Shown: positions 8,239 through 17,462 of the stretch, in pieces
How the letters are laid out: the number at the start of each line of letters is the position of its first letter
Numbering within the stretch: position 1 is the first letter of the stretch
NCBI RefSeq assembly: GCF_011926545.1
Contig: NZ_JAATIT010000007.1
Span: 55,587 to 119,586, forward strand
DNA: 64,000 bases
DNA from: Sphingopyxis italica
GTDB taxonomy: Bacteria; Pseudomonadota; Alphaproteobacteria; Sphingomonadales; Sphingomonadaceae
Reading direction: 5' to 3'
Notes under the pieces: model-generated
The model's database searches: none
What the model saw: only the letters and a program-made list of their open reading frames with translations
What the model was told of the DNA's origin: nothing
Made by a program: the position numbers and the translations under genes

Positions 8239-8798
8239 CGAGCGACCTGTCGCACTATAGCGACCGCGATCTCGCGGCGCTCGCGCTTCGCGGCCGGCAG
8301 GACGCGTATCGCGAGTTTCTGACGCGTTACAAGGTCCCCGTTTTTCGCCTGATCCGCAGCAATGTCGGCGACGAGGGCGATGCGATGGATCTGACGCAGG
8401 AAAGCTTCGTCGCCGGCTTCGCCGCGCTGGGGCGTTATGATGGCGAGCGGCCGTTTCGCGTCTGGATTTCGCGCATCGCGCTCAACAAATGCCGCGACTG
8501 GGCGCGCCGCCGGGCGGTGCGGTCCTTTTTCACGCGCGCGCTCCCGCTGGAAAGCGCTTATGATGTCGCCGGCGACAGCCCCGCGATCGACGTGGAAGCG
8601 GCCGACCGCGCCGAATTGCGGCGGGTGCGCAAGGCCATCCTCGACCTGCCGGGCAATCTTCGCGAAATCATCGTGCTGCGCGGGATCGAGGAGCTGAGCC
8701 AGGCGGAAACCGCGGAGATGCTGGGGGTGAGCGAGAAGAGTGTCGAGACGCGCCTCTATCGCGCGCGCGCCAAGCTGCGCGCGATGCTGGGCGAATGA
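8235..8798 (+). CDS. ECF RNA polymerase sigma factor (CnrH-like position)
   Basis: A 187-residue sigma-70 factor with regions 2 and 4 only. Region 2 includes DAMDLTQESFVAGFAALGRYDGERPFRVWISRIALNKCRD in outline; region 4 ends in LSQAETAEMLGVSEKSVETRLYRARAKLR, a clear helix-turn-helix. The GTG start overlaps the sensor stop as GTGA. It directs RNA polymerase to its own promoters, expected here to include the cop genes on either side and its own operon. The copA start codon lies 58 bases after its stop. Confidence 0.92.
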   Translation: MTSDLSHYSDRDLAALALRGRQDAYREFLTRYKVPVFRLIRSNVGDEGDAMDLTQESFVAGFAALGRYDGERPFRVWISRIALNKCRDWARRRAVRSFFTRALPLESAYDVAGDSPAIDVEAADRAELRRVRKAILDLPGNLREIIVLRGIEELSQAETAEMLGVSEKSVETRLYRARAKLRAMLGE

Positions 8799-8856
8799 GG
8801 GGTGCGCGGTGCGCGCGCGTATGGTTTGCAGGTTACACGAGGAAGAAGCGGGACTT

Positions 8857-10641
8857 ATGCGGATCGATCGGCGGCATTTTATCGGCGCGGCGGCAGGGGG
8901 CGGTGCGGCGGCCGCACTTTCCGCATGGTTTCCGGCCTGGGCGCAGCCGGTCTCGGCCGGGCTGAAGGCGCAGTTGCCGACCGTGTCGGGCGAGGACATC
9001 ACGCTGCGGATCGCGCGGCAGACGATGCGCGTCGACGGCAAGATCAGCCGGGCGATCGGGATCAACGGCACGATCCCCGGACCGCTCATCCGCCTGAAAG
9101 AGGGGCAGACGGCGCGGCTGCGGGTCGTCAACGATCTCGACGAGGACAGCTCGATCCATTGGCACGGGCTGATCCTGCCCTTTCACATGGACGGTGTTCC
9201 CGGCGTCAGCTTTCCGGGGATCAAGCCGCGTTCGACCTTCGTTTACGAATTCCCGGTCGTCCAGTCGGGAACCTATTGGTATCACAGCCATTCGGGGCTG
9301 CAGGAACAGCTCGGCCATTATGGGCCGATCGTCATCGATCCAGCGGGCGCCGATCCGATCGGCCATGACCGCGAACATGTGATCGTGCTGTCGGATCACA
9401 GCCAGCTCGCACCCGAAGAAATCTTTCGCAAGCTCAAGGTCAATCCCGGTCATTTCAACATGCAGCGGCAGACGCTGTCGGGGCTGCTCGCGGGCGAGGA
9501 TCAGCCGCTGAACGAGCGCATCGAATGGGGCGCGATGCGGATGGACCCGACCGACATCGCCGACGTCAACGGCTCGACCTACCAATTCCTCGTCAATGGC
9601 CATGGGCCGCGCGACAACTGGACCGCGCTGTTCGCGCCCGGCGAGCGTGTCCGGCTGCGCATCATCAACGCGTCGGCGATGTCGATTTTCAACGTCCGCA
9701 TCCCGGGGCTTCGTTTGACCGTGGTGCAGGCCGACGGCCTCAATGTCGTTCCGACCGAGATCGACGAATTCCAGATCGGCGTTGCCGAAACCTATGACGT
9801 CGTCGTCACGCCCACCGAAGACCGGGCCTATACGATCGTCGCCGAGGTCAACGACCGGTCGGGCATGGCGCGCGCGACGCTCGCGCCGCGCGCGGGTATG
9901 GTCGCGCCGGTTCCGGCGCTGCGCGCGCGCCCGCTCGCGACGATGAAGGATATGGGCATGGGCGACATGTCGGGCGGCGACGCGACCTGCGCGCCCGAAC
10001 ATGCGGCTATGGGGCACTGCACCCCCGCCGATGCCGCGCCCGCGACCGATCATGCCGCGATGGGACATGGCGCGGGCGGCATGCGGCACAGCATGCGCGA
10101 CTTCAGCGTCGCGCCGCAGGTGAAGCGCGACCCGAGTGTCCAGACGATCTCGCCGATGCCCGTCGACCGCATGGGCGAACCGGGGCAGGGACTGGAGGAT
10201 GTGGGGCACCAGGTGCTCACTTATCACGACCTCGTCGCGCTCGACCGCAATCCCGACGTGCGTGCGCCGGGGCGCTCGCTCGACATCCATCTGACGGGCA
10301 ATATGGAACGCTTCATGTGGTCGTTCGACGGCGTGAAGATGTCCGATCACCACGAACCCATCCCCTTCATCGAGGGCGAGCGGGTGCGGGTGAATTTGAT
10401 CAACGATTCGATGATGAGCCACCCGATCCACCTGCACGGCCATTTCTTCGAACTGGTGACGGGCAAGGGCGACCGGGCGCCGCGCAAGCATACGGTGATC
10501 GTCCAGCCCGGCGGGATCGCGACCTTCGACTTCACCGCCGATGCGCTCGGCGACTGGGCGTTCCATTGCCACCTTCTCTATCATATGCACGCGGGCATGA
10601 TGCGCGTCGTGAGCGTGCGTCCGCGGGGGGATGCGGCATGA
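8857..10641 (+). CDS. copA: Copper resistance multicopper oxidase CopA
   Basis: A 594-residue periplasmic oxidase with a Tat signal (RRHFIG, cleaved near AWAQ at about 32). Three cupredoxin domains hold the four copper motifs: SIHWHG and YHSHSG near 110-155, and HPIHLHGHFF and FHCHLLYHMHAGM at the C-terminus. An insert at about 365-420 is rich in Met, His and Cys (MKDMGMGDMSGG, then PEHAAMGHC), typical for copper loading. It is expected to oxidise Cu(I) in the periplasm. The ATG at 8857 gives the correct Tat N-terminus. It is coupled to copB by an ATGA overlap. Confidence 0.95.
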   Translation: MRIDRRHFIGAAAGGGAAAALSAWFPAWAQPVSAGLKAQLPTVSGEDITLRIARQTMRVDGKISRAIGINGTIPGPLIRLKEGQTARLRVVNDLDEDSSIHWHGLILPFHMDGVPGVSFPGIKPRSTFVYEFPVVQSGTYWYHSHSGLQEQLGHYGPIVIDPAGADPIGHDREHVIVLSDHSQLAPEEIFRKLKVNPGHFNMQRQTLSGLLAGEDQPLNERIEWGAMRMDPTDIADVNGSTYQFLVNGHGPRDNWTALFAPGERVRLRIINASAMSIFNVRIPGLRLTVVQADGLNVVPTEIDEFQIGVAETYDVVVTPTEDRAYTIVAEVNDRSGMARATLAPRAGMVAPVPALRARPLATMKDMGMGDMSGGDATCAPEHAAMGHCTPADAAPATDHAAMGHGAGGMRHSMRDFSVAPQVKRDPSVQTISPMPVDRMGEPGQGLEDVGHQVLTYHDLVALDRNPDVRAPGRSLDIHLTGNMERFMWSFDGVKMSDHHEPIPFIEGERVRVNLINDSMMSHPIHLHGHFFELVTGKGDRAPRKHTVIVQPGGIATFDFTADALGDWAFHCHLLYHMHAGMMRVVSVRPRGDAA

Positions 10642-11615
10642 TGCGCACCGCCTTCCTGCTCGCCGGCCTTTCGGCCATCGCTTTCGCCATGCCCGCCGCG
10701 GCGCAGTCGGGACATGCCGGGCATGGGGAAACGCCGCCCGCGCCCGTGGCCGTGCCTGAAGAGCCGGCGCCAGCCAGTCCCGCCTGCTCGCCCGAGCATG
10801 CAGCGATGGGCCATTGCAGACCCGCTGACGAAGCCCCCGCGACGGATGCGGGGATGGTGGGGACCGATTTGCCCGCCGGCGACGCGCCCGCGCCGCCGCC
10901 GCCCGATGATTGGTATGCCGACCGCATCTTTCCGAAAGGCGAGATGGAGCATGCGCGCCATGCGATGATGGTCGAAAACGGCGCGCAGCGGGTCGGCTTC
11001 GTCAGCCTGAACCTTGCGGAATATCAGGCGCGAGAGGGGCGTGACGGCTTTCGCTGGGAAGGCGAGGCCTGGTACGGCGGCGACATCAACCGGCTGACCC
11101 TGAAAAGCGAAGGCGAAACGGCGTTCGGCGAAGGCATCGAAAGCGGCGAGGCGCAGGCGCTTTACAGCCGTGCGATCGGGCCCTATTTCAACGCGCAGGC
11201 GGGCGTACGGCAGGATTTTGGCCACGGACCCGACCGCACTTATGCGACGGTCGGCTTCGAGGGCCTGGCGCCCTATTGGTTCGAGGTCGAGGGGGCGCTG
11301 TTCCTGTCGAACAAGGGCGATCTGCTCGCCCGGCTGGAAGGGAGCTATGACCAGCGTATCACGCAAAGGCTGATCCTGCAGCCGATGGCCGAGGTCAATT
11401 TCTCAGGTCGGGACGTGCCCGAAAGCGGCATCGGGTCGGGTCTGTCCGACGTCGAGCTTGGGCTTCGCCTCCGCTACGAGATCGTCCGCGAATTCGCACC
11501 CTATGTCGGGGTCGAGTGGACGCGGAAATTCGGCGATACCGCACGCTTCGCGCGCGCCGCCGGCGAGGACAGGAGCGGCGCCAGCTTCGTGATGGGCGTT
11601 AAAGCCTGGTTCTAG
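10638..11615 (+). CDS. copB: Outer-membrane copper resistance protein CopB
   Basis: A 325-residue protein with a signal peptide (to AAAQ, about 22), then a low-complexity metal-binding stretch (HAGHGE, CSPEHAAMGHC) and a CopB beta-barrel domain. The barrel region starts near DDWYADRIFPKGEMEHAR and ends in the terminal aromatic residue of outer-membrane proteins (VMGVKAWF). Two adjacent ATGs (10638, 10641) overlap the copA stop; either may be used. Its Cys/His motif repeats one found inside CopA. Confidence 0.93.
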   Translation: MMRTAFLLAGLSAIAFAMPAAAQSGHAGHGETPPAPVAVPEEPAPASPACSPEHAAMGHCRPADEAPATDAGMVGTDLPAGDAPAPPPPDDWYADRIFPKGEMEHARHAMMVENGAQRVGFVSLNLAEYQAREGRDGFRWEGEAWYGGDINRLTLKSEGETAFGEGIESGEAQALYSRAIGPYFNAQAGVRQDFGHGPDRTYATVGFEGLAPYWFEVEGALFLSNKGDLLARLEGSYDQRITQRLILQPMAEVNFSGRDVPESGIGSGLSDVELGLRLRYEIVREFAPYVGVEWTRKFGDTARFARAAGEDRSGASFVMGVKAWF

Positions 11616-11658
11616 GGCGCTATTGATGATCGGGCGCGCGTCGCGCATTCTCGGGCGT

Positions 11659-12330
11659 ATGAGCAAGAAATCCAGCCAGAGTCCCAAGGGGCTGCGTCAA
11701 TTTGTGGATACCGATCAGCAGGACGCGTGGCTGGAGGGCAGGGCGGAATGGGCCGACGTCGGGGAGCGGCAGGATTCGATCGAGCAGCGGATGCGATACG
11801 CCCCCCGCTTTCAGAAGCTGTTGCGCCGACCGCAGGCGCCCGACCTGTTTGGGATTCTCGAGCTATATGGCCGGACCTGCCTTCCCATGCCCCGCGCGAC
11901 GGAGCGATATTATTGGTCGGTTTCCTGCCTGCCATCGACCTCGGACAAGCCCTTGGTCCGCGTCAACGCGAGCTGGATGGAGCTGTTCACCCTCTACGCT
12001 GACGGCGACGATCTTCGCGCCCGGTTCATCGTCCATCTTTCGGACTTCACGACCGACGGGTCGCACGCGCCGGAGAGGATCGATCGGGCCTTTCTCGAGC
12101 GGAGCGTGCGGGCGCCCGAAGACGTGAGCTATTCCTTTCCTAGCGGCCCGGACATCTTCATCGTCAAGATACGGAGCTCCGCCGCCATCCGGGACTTTCT
12201 CGCGCTTCCGCGCGCGCTGCGCGCCGTGCGGCGATTCAACCTGACGCATATGAACCGCGGCCGGAACGCCTATCAGGCCAGCCATTCCTATAGCGTGGCC
12301 GATTACATGCTGGGCGAAGGCGCTTCCTGA
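11659..12330 (+). CDS. Hypothetical protein
   Basis: A 223-residue protein without signal peptide or membrane helix, moderately basic, with no family I recognise. Codon use is like that of its neighbours and the reading frame is clean, which supports a real gene. The ATG at 11659 begins MSKKSSQ; an upstream start at 11623 is possible. It lies 43 bases after copB on the same strand but has no obvious link to copper. Confidence 0.6.
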   Translation: MSKKSSQSPKGLRQFVDTDQQDAWLEGRAEWADVGERQDSIEQRMRYAPRFQKLLRRPQAPDLFGILELYGRTCLPMPRATERYYWSVSCLPSTSDKPLVRVNASWMELFTLYADGDDLRARFIVHLSDFTTDGSHAPERIDRAFLERSVRAPEDVSYSFPSGPDIFIVKIRSSAAIRDFLALPRALRAVRRFNLTHMNRGRNAYQASHSYSVADYMLGEGAS

Positions 12331-12361
12331 CGGGCGGCGGATGGCCGCCGCCCCACGTCTT

Positions 12362-13606
12362 TTAGTGGCGCGCGAGTTCGTCGCGGCCGACGACCATATA
12401 ATGGACCTCGTCGGGGCCATCGGCGAAGCGCAGGTGGCGGACGTCGGCATAAAGATCGGCGAGCGGGGTCCAGTGCGAGATGCCCGTCGCGCCGTGGATC
12501 TGAATCGCCTGGTCGATGATCTGGCAGACGCGTTCGGGGACCATCGCCTTCGCCATGCTGACCCAGACGCGCGCCTCGCGATTGCCGAGCAGGTCCATCG
12601 CCTTTGCGGCCTTCAACACGATCAGCCGCATCGCCTCGATCTCGACGCGCGCGCGGGCGATCACTTCGAGATTCTTGCCGAGCTGCGACAGCGGGCGGCC
12701 GAAGGCGGTGCGTGAATTGCCGCGCTTGACCATCAGATCGAGCGCGACCTCGGCCTTGCCGATCGTGCGCATGCAGTGATGGATGCGGCCCGGGCCGAGG
12801 CGCATCTGCGAAATCTCGAAGCCTCTTCCTTCGCCGAGCAGGATATTCTCGCGCGGGACGCGGACATTGTCGAAGCGCATGTGCATATGGCCCTGCGGCG
12901 CGTGGTCGGCGCCGAACACGCGCATCGGGCCGAGCACTTGAACGCCGGGCGTGTCCATCGGCACCAGTATCTGCGAATGCTGGCCTTTGCGCGACGCTTC
13001 AGGGTTGGTCTTGAGCATGCAGATCAATATCTTGCAGCGCGGGTCGCCGGCGCCGCTGATGAAATATTTCTCGCCGTCGATGACCCATTCGTCGCCTTCG
13101 AGGTGCGCGCTCGTCTCCAAGTTGCTCGCATCCGACGAGGCGACGCCGGGTTCGGTCATCACATAGGCCGAACGGATTTCGCCGTTCAAAAGGGGTTTGA
13201 GCCAGCGGTCCTTCTGCTCGGGCGTGCCGACCATTTCGAGCACTTCCATATTGCCCGTGTCGGGCGCCGAGCAGTTCAGCGATTCGGACGCGAGCGGCGA
13301 CTTGCCGAGTTCGGCGGCGATATAGGCATAGTCGAGGTTGCTGAGCGGCGTGCCGGTGTCGCCGTGCGGCAGGAAGAAGTTCCACAGGCCCGCGGCCTTC
13401 GCCTTGTCCTTTGCGCCTTCGAGCAGTTCGAGCTGCCCCGGCGCCCAGCTCCAGCGATCGGTGCGGCCTTCGCCGAGGCGGAAAAATTCTTCGGTGATCG
13501 GATCGACATTGTCGGCGATGTGGCGCTTGACGGCGTCGAAGAGCGGCTGCGCTTCCTTCGACATGCGCAGGTCGTTGAGTTCGGCCTGAAGTTCGATTTC
13601 GGTCAT
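12362..13606 (-). CDS. Acyl-CoA dehydrogenase
   Basis: A 414-residue flavoprotein. The N-terminal helical domain is followed by YVMTEPGVASSDASNLET at about 150-167 and by DGEKYFISGAGDPRC, the beta-domain motifs. The C-terminal helical domain includes QIHGATGISHWTPLADLYADVRHLRFADGPDEVH. The long form with GQHSQILVPMDTPGV resembles the ACAD10/11-type branch found in many sphingomonads. It catalyses alpha,beta-desaturation of an acyl-CoA, passing electrons to ETF. The exact chain is unknown. The start is preceded by GGAG. No beta-oxidation partner is adjacent. Confidence 0.9.
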   Translation of the reverse strand: MTEIELQAELNDLRMSKEAQPLFDAVKRHIADNVDPITEEFFRLGEGRTDRWSWAPGQLELLEGAKDKAKAAGLWNFFLPHGDTGTPLSNLDYAYIAAELGKSPLASESLNCSAPDTGNMEVLEMVGTPEQKDRWLKPLLNGEIRSAYVMTEPGVASSDASNLETSAHLEGDEWVIDGEKYFISGAGDPRCKILICMLKTNPEASRKGQHSQILVPMDTPGVQVLGPMRVFGADHAPQGHMHMRFDNVRVPRENILLGEGRGFEISQMRLGPGRIHHCMRTIGKAEVALDLMVKRGNSRTAFGRPLSQLGKNLEVIARARVEIEAMRLIVLKAAKAMDLLGNREARVWVSMAKAMVPERVCQIIDQAIQIHGATGISHWTPLADLYADVRHLRFADGPDEVHYMVVGRDELARH

Positions 13607-13709
13607 TTTGCGGGGTCTCCGGTGGATTTACCGGAAGAGGTTAGCGACGCTGGGCTATCTATGAAAATGATAGGTGGGAATATTGGATATTCGTATATCT
13701 AATATTCCC

Positions 13710-13787
13710 CGTCATCCCGGCGAAGGCCGGGATCTCACCCTATCGGAATGACGCACCGGCGGGATCCCGGCCTTCGCCGGGATGACG
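13710..13787. repeat. Palindromic repeat (CGTCATCCCGGCGAAGGCCGGGATC type), copy 1
   Basis: Each arm begins CGTCATCCCGGCGAAGGCCG and the two arms are inverted copies around a centre of about 25 bases containing ACCCTATCGGAATGACGCACC. An almost identical element lies at 30824-30901. It sits between the acyl-CoA dehydrogenase and LysR genes. Confidence 0.85.
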
Positions 13788-13798
13788 ATATTAGAAGT

Positions 13799-14710
13799 TC
13801 ATGCCGGTTTCGCCAATTCGTCGACGATGATCGCGCGCAGCCAGCCGAGTCCCGGGTCGGCCTGTGCCGCCTGGTGCCAGTAAAGATAGCTGCCGCCGGG
13901 TTCGACCGGCAGCGGCAGGTCGAGAAGCTGCATCGGCCACATCGCGTCGAGCACCGCGGCGTGCGATTTGGGAAGCGCGAAGAGCAGGTCGGACGCGGCG
14001 ACGATCTGCCACGCGGTGATCGCATGCTGGCACCGCACCGCGACACGGCGCGTCAGGCCCATGCGGTCGAGCGCCATATCCTCGATCCCCGGACCATAGG
14101 GCCGCGCCGTCGCGATGATATGATCCAGCGCCAGATAGGTATCGAGATCGAGCGCGCCGTCGACGCGCGGATGTCCCTTGCGCGCGACGACGACGAGCGG
14201 TTCGGCGCCGAGATAGTGGCGGCACATCCGGTCGTCGGCGGGCAGCGCGACATCGAGCGCAAGGTCGAGATCGCCGTTCGCCAGCATCATCACGAGCTCG
14301 CGGCGGCGGAAGGTGACGCTGGCGAGCGCGACGTGCGGCGCCTCGCCGCGCACGCGCGCGACCAGCGAGGAAAAGCGCGGCATTTCGCCCGACAGCCGCA
14401 CCCCGATGCGAAACTCGCGCGTGGTTTGCGCAGGCTCGAACGCGGTTGCGGCGTCGAGCGCGGCGTCGAGCCCGCGCAGCGCCTCGCGCACCGGCCCCGC
14501 GATGGCGCGCGCGGCGGAGGTCGGGACGAGGCGGTTGCCCTGCCGCACGAAAAGCGGATCGTCGAACTGCGTGCGCAGCCGCGCGAGCGCGTGGCTGATC
14601 GCCGGCTGCGACAGGTGGAGGTGCCGCGCCGCCGCGGACACGCCGCCCTTGGCGAAGATCGCGTCGAAAATGCGCAGCAGGTTGAGATCGAACCGGGCGA
14701 GATGCCGCAA
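13799..14710 (-). CDS. LysR-family transcriptional regulator
   Basis: A 303-residue protein. The N-terminal winged helix is FDLNLLRIFDAIFAKGGVSAAARHLHLSQPAISHALARLR, and a periplasmic-binding-protein-like effector domain fills the rest. The TTG start at 14710 is supported by GGAG 6 bases upstream and by the standard family N-terminus. It lies downstream of, and on the same strand as, the MFS transporter (52-base gap), so the transporter may be co-transcribed with or controlled by it. The effector is unknown. Confidence 0.9.
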   Translation of the reverse strand: MRHLARFDLNLLRIFDAIFAKGGVSAAARHLHLSQPAISHALARLRTQFDDPLFVRQGNRLVPTSAARAIAGPVREALRGLDAALDAATAFEPAQTTREFRIGVRLSGEMPRFSSLVARVRGEAPHVALASVTFRRRELVMMLANGDLDLALDVALPADDRMCRHYLGAEPLVVVARKGHPRVDGALDLDTYLALDHIIATARPYGPGIEDMALDRMGLTRRVAVRCQHAITAWQIVAASDLLFALPKSHAAVLDAMWPMQLLDLPLPVEPGGSYLYWHQAAQADPGLGWLRAIIVDELAKPA

Positions 14711-14762
14711 GGCCTGCTCCTAGATGCGGGACCGGCGGCCGGCCCGGGTTCGATCGCGTCGA

Positions 14763-16097
14763 TCAGTCAATCGTGCTCGCCAGTTCGCGGTTGAGCCACA
14801 GCGCGACGAGTGTGCCGAGCGCGCCCGACAGCAGATAGGCGCCTGCGGCGATCAGCCCGAATTCGCTCGACAGCCACAGCGCGACCATCGGCGCGAAGCC
14901 GGCGCCGAACAGCCAGGCGAGGTCGGAGGTGAAGGCCGAGCCGGTGTAGCGGTGGCGCGGATGGAAGTTCGACGAGAGCGCCCCCGACGACTGGCCGAAC
15001 GACAGGCCGAGCAATGCGAAGCCGAGGATCATGAACGCCGCTTCGCCGATTTCGCCCGCGCCGAGCAATTGCGGCGCGAAGCCGCTGAACGCCGCGATGG
15101 CGGCGGCGGTGACCGCGAGCATCGTGCGGCGGCCGACGCGGTCGGCGAGAATGCCCGAGGCGACGATCGATCCGACGCCGACGACCGCGGCGATCGCCTC
15201 GATCACCAGGAAACGGACCGGACTTTCGTCGGTGAACAGGAACACCCACGACAGCGGATAGACGGTGACCATGTGGAACATCGCGAAGCTGGCGAGCGGC
15301 GCGAAGGTGCCGATGAGGATCGTCTTCCATTCCGACCGCACCGTTTCGAGCAGCGGTGCGGGTTCGAGCGCGCGATTTTCGAACAGCTCGGCATATTGGG
15401 GGGTGACGACGATGCGCAGCCGCGCGAACAGCGCGACGACGTTGATCGCGAAGGCGACGAAGAAGGGATAGCGCCAGCCCCAGGCGAGGAAATCTTCGGC
15501 CGGCAGCGCCGAGATCAGGAACATGAAGAGCAGGCTGGCGACGATCAGGCCCAAGGGCGCGCCGAGCTGCGGGATCATCGCGTACCAGCCGCGGCGGTTT
15601 TCGGGGGCGTTGATCGCGAGCAGCGAGGCGAGGCCGTCCCACGATCCGCCGAGCGCGACGCCCTGGCCCATGCGGAACAGCGCGAGGAACAGCGCCGCGC
15701 CGACGCCGACCGACTCGTAGCTTGGCAGGAAGGCGATCGCCGCGGTCGATCCGCCGAGCAGGAAGAGCGCGATCGTAAGCTTGGCGCCGCGGCCATAGGC
15801 GCGGTCGATCGCGGTGAAGATGATCGTGCCGACCGGGCGCGCGACGAAGGCGAGCGCGAAGATCGCGAACGACCAGAGCGTGCCGGTGAGCGGGTCGAGA
15901 TGTGGGAAGACGAGCTTCGGAAAAACCAGCACCGACGCGATGGCGTATACGAAGAAGTCGAAGAATTCCGACGTCCGCCCGATGATGACGCCGATCGCGA
16001 TCTCGGCGGGGTCGATGCGGTGGCTGCCGTCCTCGGCGCCGTGGAGGGCGCGGGCATCGCGTTCGGCCTCGGTGGTGGGAACGGTGTCGGCAGCCAT
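14763..16097 (-). CDS. MFS transporter, metabolite:H+ symporter type
   Basis: A 444-residue protein with 12 predicted membrane helices. GVIIGRTSEFFDFFVYAIAS at about 36-55 is the first helix of the MHS family, and RMGQGVALGGSWDGLASLL and GILADRVGRRTML carry the conserved loops. This family imports small organic acids or osmolytes with protons. The start is preceded by AAGGA. It is transcribed towards the LysR regulator and away from cyoA. Confidence 0.88.
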   Translation of the reverse strand: MAADTVPTTEAERDARALHGAEDGSHRIDPAEIAIGVIIGRTSEFFDFFVYAIASVLVFPKLVFPHLDPLTGTLWSFAIFALAFVARPVGTIIFTAIDRAYGRGAKLTIALFLLGGSTAAIAFLPSYESVGVGAALFLALFRMGQGVALGGSWDGLASLLAINAPENRRGWYAMIPQLGAPLGLIVASLLFMFLISALPAEDFLAWGWRYPFFVAFAINVVALFARLRIVVTPQYAELFENRALEPAPLLETVRSEWKTILIGTFAPLASFAMFHMVTVYPLSWVFLFTDESPVRFLVIEAIAAVVGVGSIVASGILADRVGRRTMLAVTAAAIAAFSGFAPQLLGAGEIGEAAFMILGFALLGLSFGQSSGALSSNFHPRHRYTGSAFTSDLAWLFGAGFAPMVALWLSSEFGLIAAGAYLLSGALGTLVALWLNRELASTID

Positions 16098-16216
16098 GGT
16101 AACAATCCTTGAGCTGGAGCCTCCGCTTGCGCAGGATGCGGCGGCACGAGTCGGTCATAGGGCAGAATCGCCCCGAATGAAAATGCCCCTGCGCGATGAT
16201 GGACGATCGCGGGATT

Positions 16217-16229
16217 GGACAAAATGTCC
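16217..16229. promoter_or_regulatory. Palindrome upstream of cyoA, possible operator
   Basis: GGACAAAATGTCC is a perfect 5-bp inverted repeat with a 3-base centre, 37 bases before the cyoA start and within the divergent cyoA/MFS region. It could be a binding site for a dimeric regulator, but which regulator is unknown. Confidence 0.4.
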
Positions 16230-16266
16230 TATGTGCAGTGCAACAAAGGAGGATTAGGCACCCGCC

Positions 16267-17445
16267 ATGCCAAGCAATCTCCCCCGTTTTTCCGCCCGAT
16301 TGCGGCTGTTGCCGCTGCTCGCCGCGCTGCCCCTTTTGTCGGGTTGCGGGCTGATCGTGCTCGATCCCGCCGGCGACGTCGCGCGCCAGCAGGGCGATCT
16401 GATCGTCCTGTCGACGGTGTTGATGCTGCTGATCATCGTGCCGGTGATGGCGCTGACGATCTTCTTCGCGTGGAAATATCGCGCGTCGAACAAGGAGGCG
16501 ACCTACAAGCCCGACTGGGATCACTCGACGCAGCTCGAACTCGTGATATGGTCGGCGCCGCTGCTGATCATCATCTGCCTTGGCGCGGTGACGTGGGTCG
16601 CGACGCATTTGCTCGACCCCTATCGCCCGCTCGCGCGCACGGCGCCGGGCCAGCCGGTCGCGGCCGAGGTCCAGCTGCTCGATGTGCAGGTTGTCGCGCT
16701 CGACTGGAAATGGCTGTTCATCTATCCCGAACAGGGCGTGGCGACGGTGAACGAGCTGGCGCTGCCGGTGAACCGGCCGGTGCGGTTCCGCATCTCCTCC
16801 TCGTCGGTGATGAACAGCTTTTACGTGCCGGCGCTCGCGGGGCAGATTTACGCGATGCCGGGCATGGAAACCAAGCTCCACGGCGTGTTCGACAAGACCG
16901 GCGAATATGAGGGCTTTTCGGCCAATTATTCGGGCTGGGGCTTTTCGAACATGCGCTTCGCGGTGAAGAGCCTGCCCGCCGGCGAGTTCGACCAATGGGT
17001 CGCGGCGACGAAGGCTTCGGCCGAAGGCGACCTCAGCCGCGCCGAATATCTGAAGCTCGAGAAGCCGACGCACAAGGAACCCGTCCGCCGCTTCGCCGCG
17101 AGCGATCCGCAGCTGTTCGACGCCGTCGTCAACATGTGCGTCGAGCCCGGCAAGATGTGCATGCACGACATGATGTCGCTCGACGCCGCGGGCGGTGCGG
17201 GCATCGCGGGCATCGGCAATGTCCGGCAGGTGGCTTATGACAAGTTCGCCGCGCGCGGCACCGTCGACGCCGCACGCTGGAGCATGCGCTATGTCGCGGC
17301 CTATTGCAGCGCGCCGGTGATGTCGAACGACCGGCCCGACGCGAAGCCCGTGGCACCGGAAATGCTGAAGGGCGAGGGGCTTCCGGTCCCGGCCAGGCCC
17401 GAACGCACCGCGCTGACCGCGCCCGCCGCCCGCCCGATGTCCTGA
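16267..17445 (+). CDS. cyoA: Cytochrome bo3 ubiquinol oxidase subunit II
   Basis: A 392-residue lipoprotein (lipobox LLSGCGL, Cys about 26) with two membrane helices (about 40-65 and 85-108) and a cupredoxin domain with [24 protein letters not shown]. The CuA ligands of cytochrome c oxidases are absent, as expected for a quinol oxidase. AAGGAGG lies 14 bases before the ATG, unusually far, but an in-frame TAG just upstream excludes an earlier start. It is the first gene of a seven-gene coupled run. Confidence 0.95.
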   Translation: MPSNLPRFSARLRLLPLLAALPLLSGCGLIVLDPAGDVARQQGDLIVLSTVLMLLIIVPVMALTIFFAWKYRASNKEATYKPDWDHSTQLELVIWSAPLLIIICLGAVTWVATHLLDPYRPLARTAPGQPVAAEVQLLDVQVVALDWKWLFIYPEQGVATVNELALPVNRPVRFRISSSSVMNSFYVPALAGQIYAMPGMETKLHGVFDKTGEYEGFSANYSGWGFSNMRFAVKSLPAGEFDQWVAATKASAEGDLSRAEYLKLEKPTHKEPVRRFAASDPQLFDAVVNMCVEPGKMCMHDMMSLDAAGGAGIAGIGNVRQVAYDKFAARGTVDAARWSMRYVAAYCSAPVMSNDRPDAKPVAPEMLKGEGLPVPARPERTALTAPAARPMS

Positions 17446-17462
17446 ACGAGCCGAGACCCCCT

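Noticed and set aside
8833..10590. Minus-strand 585-codon frame opposite copA
   Set aside because: Antisense of a certain multicopper oxidase, without a recognisable domain.
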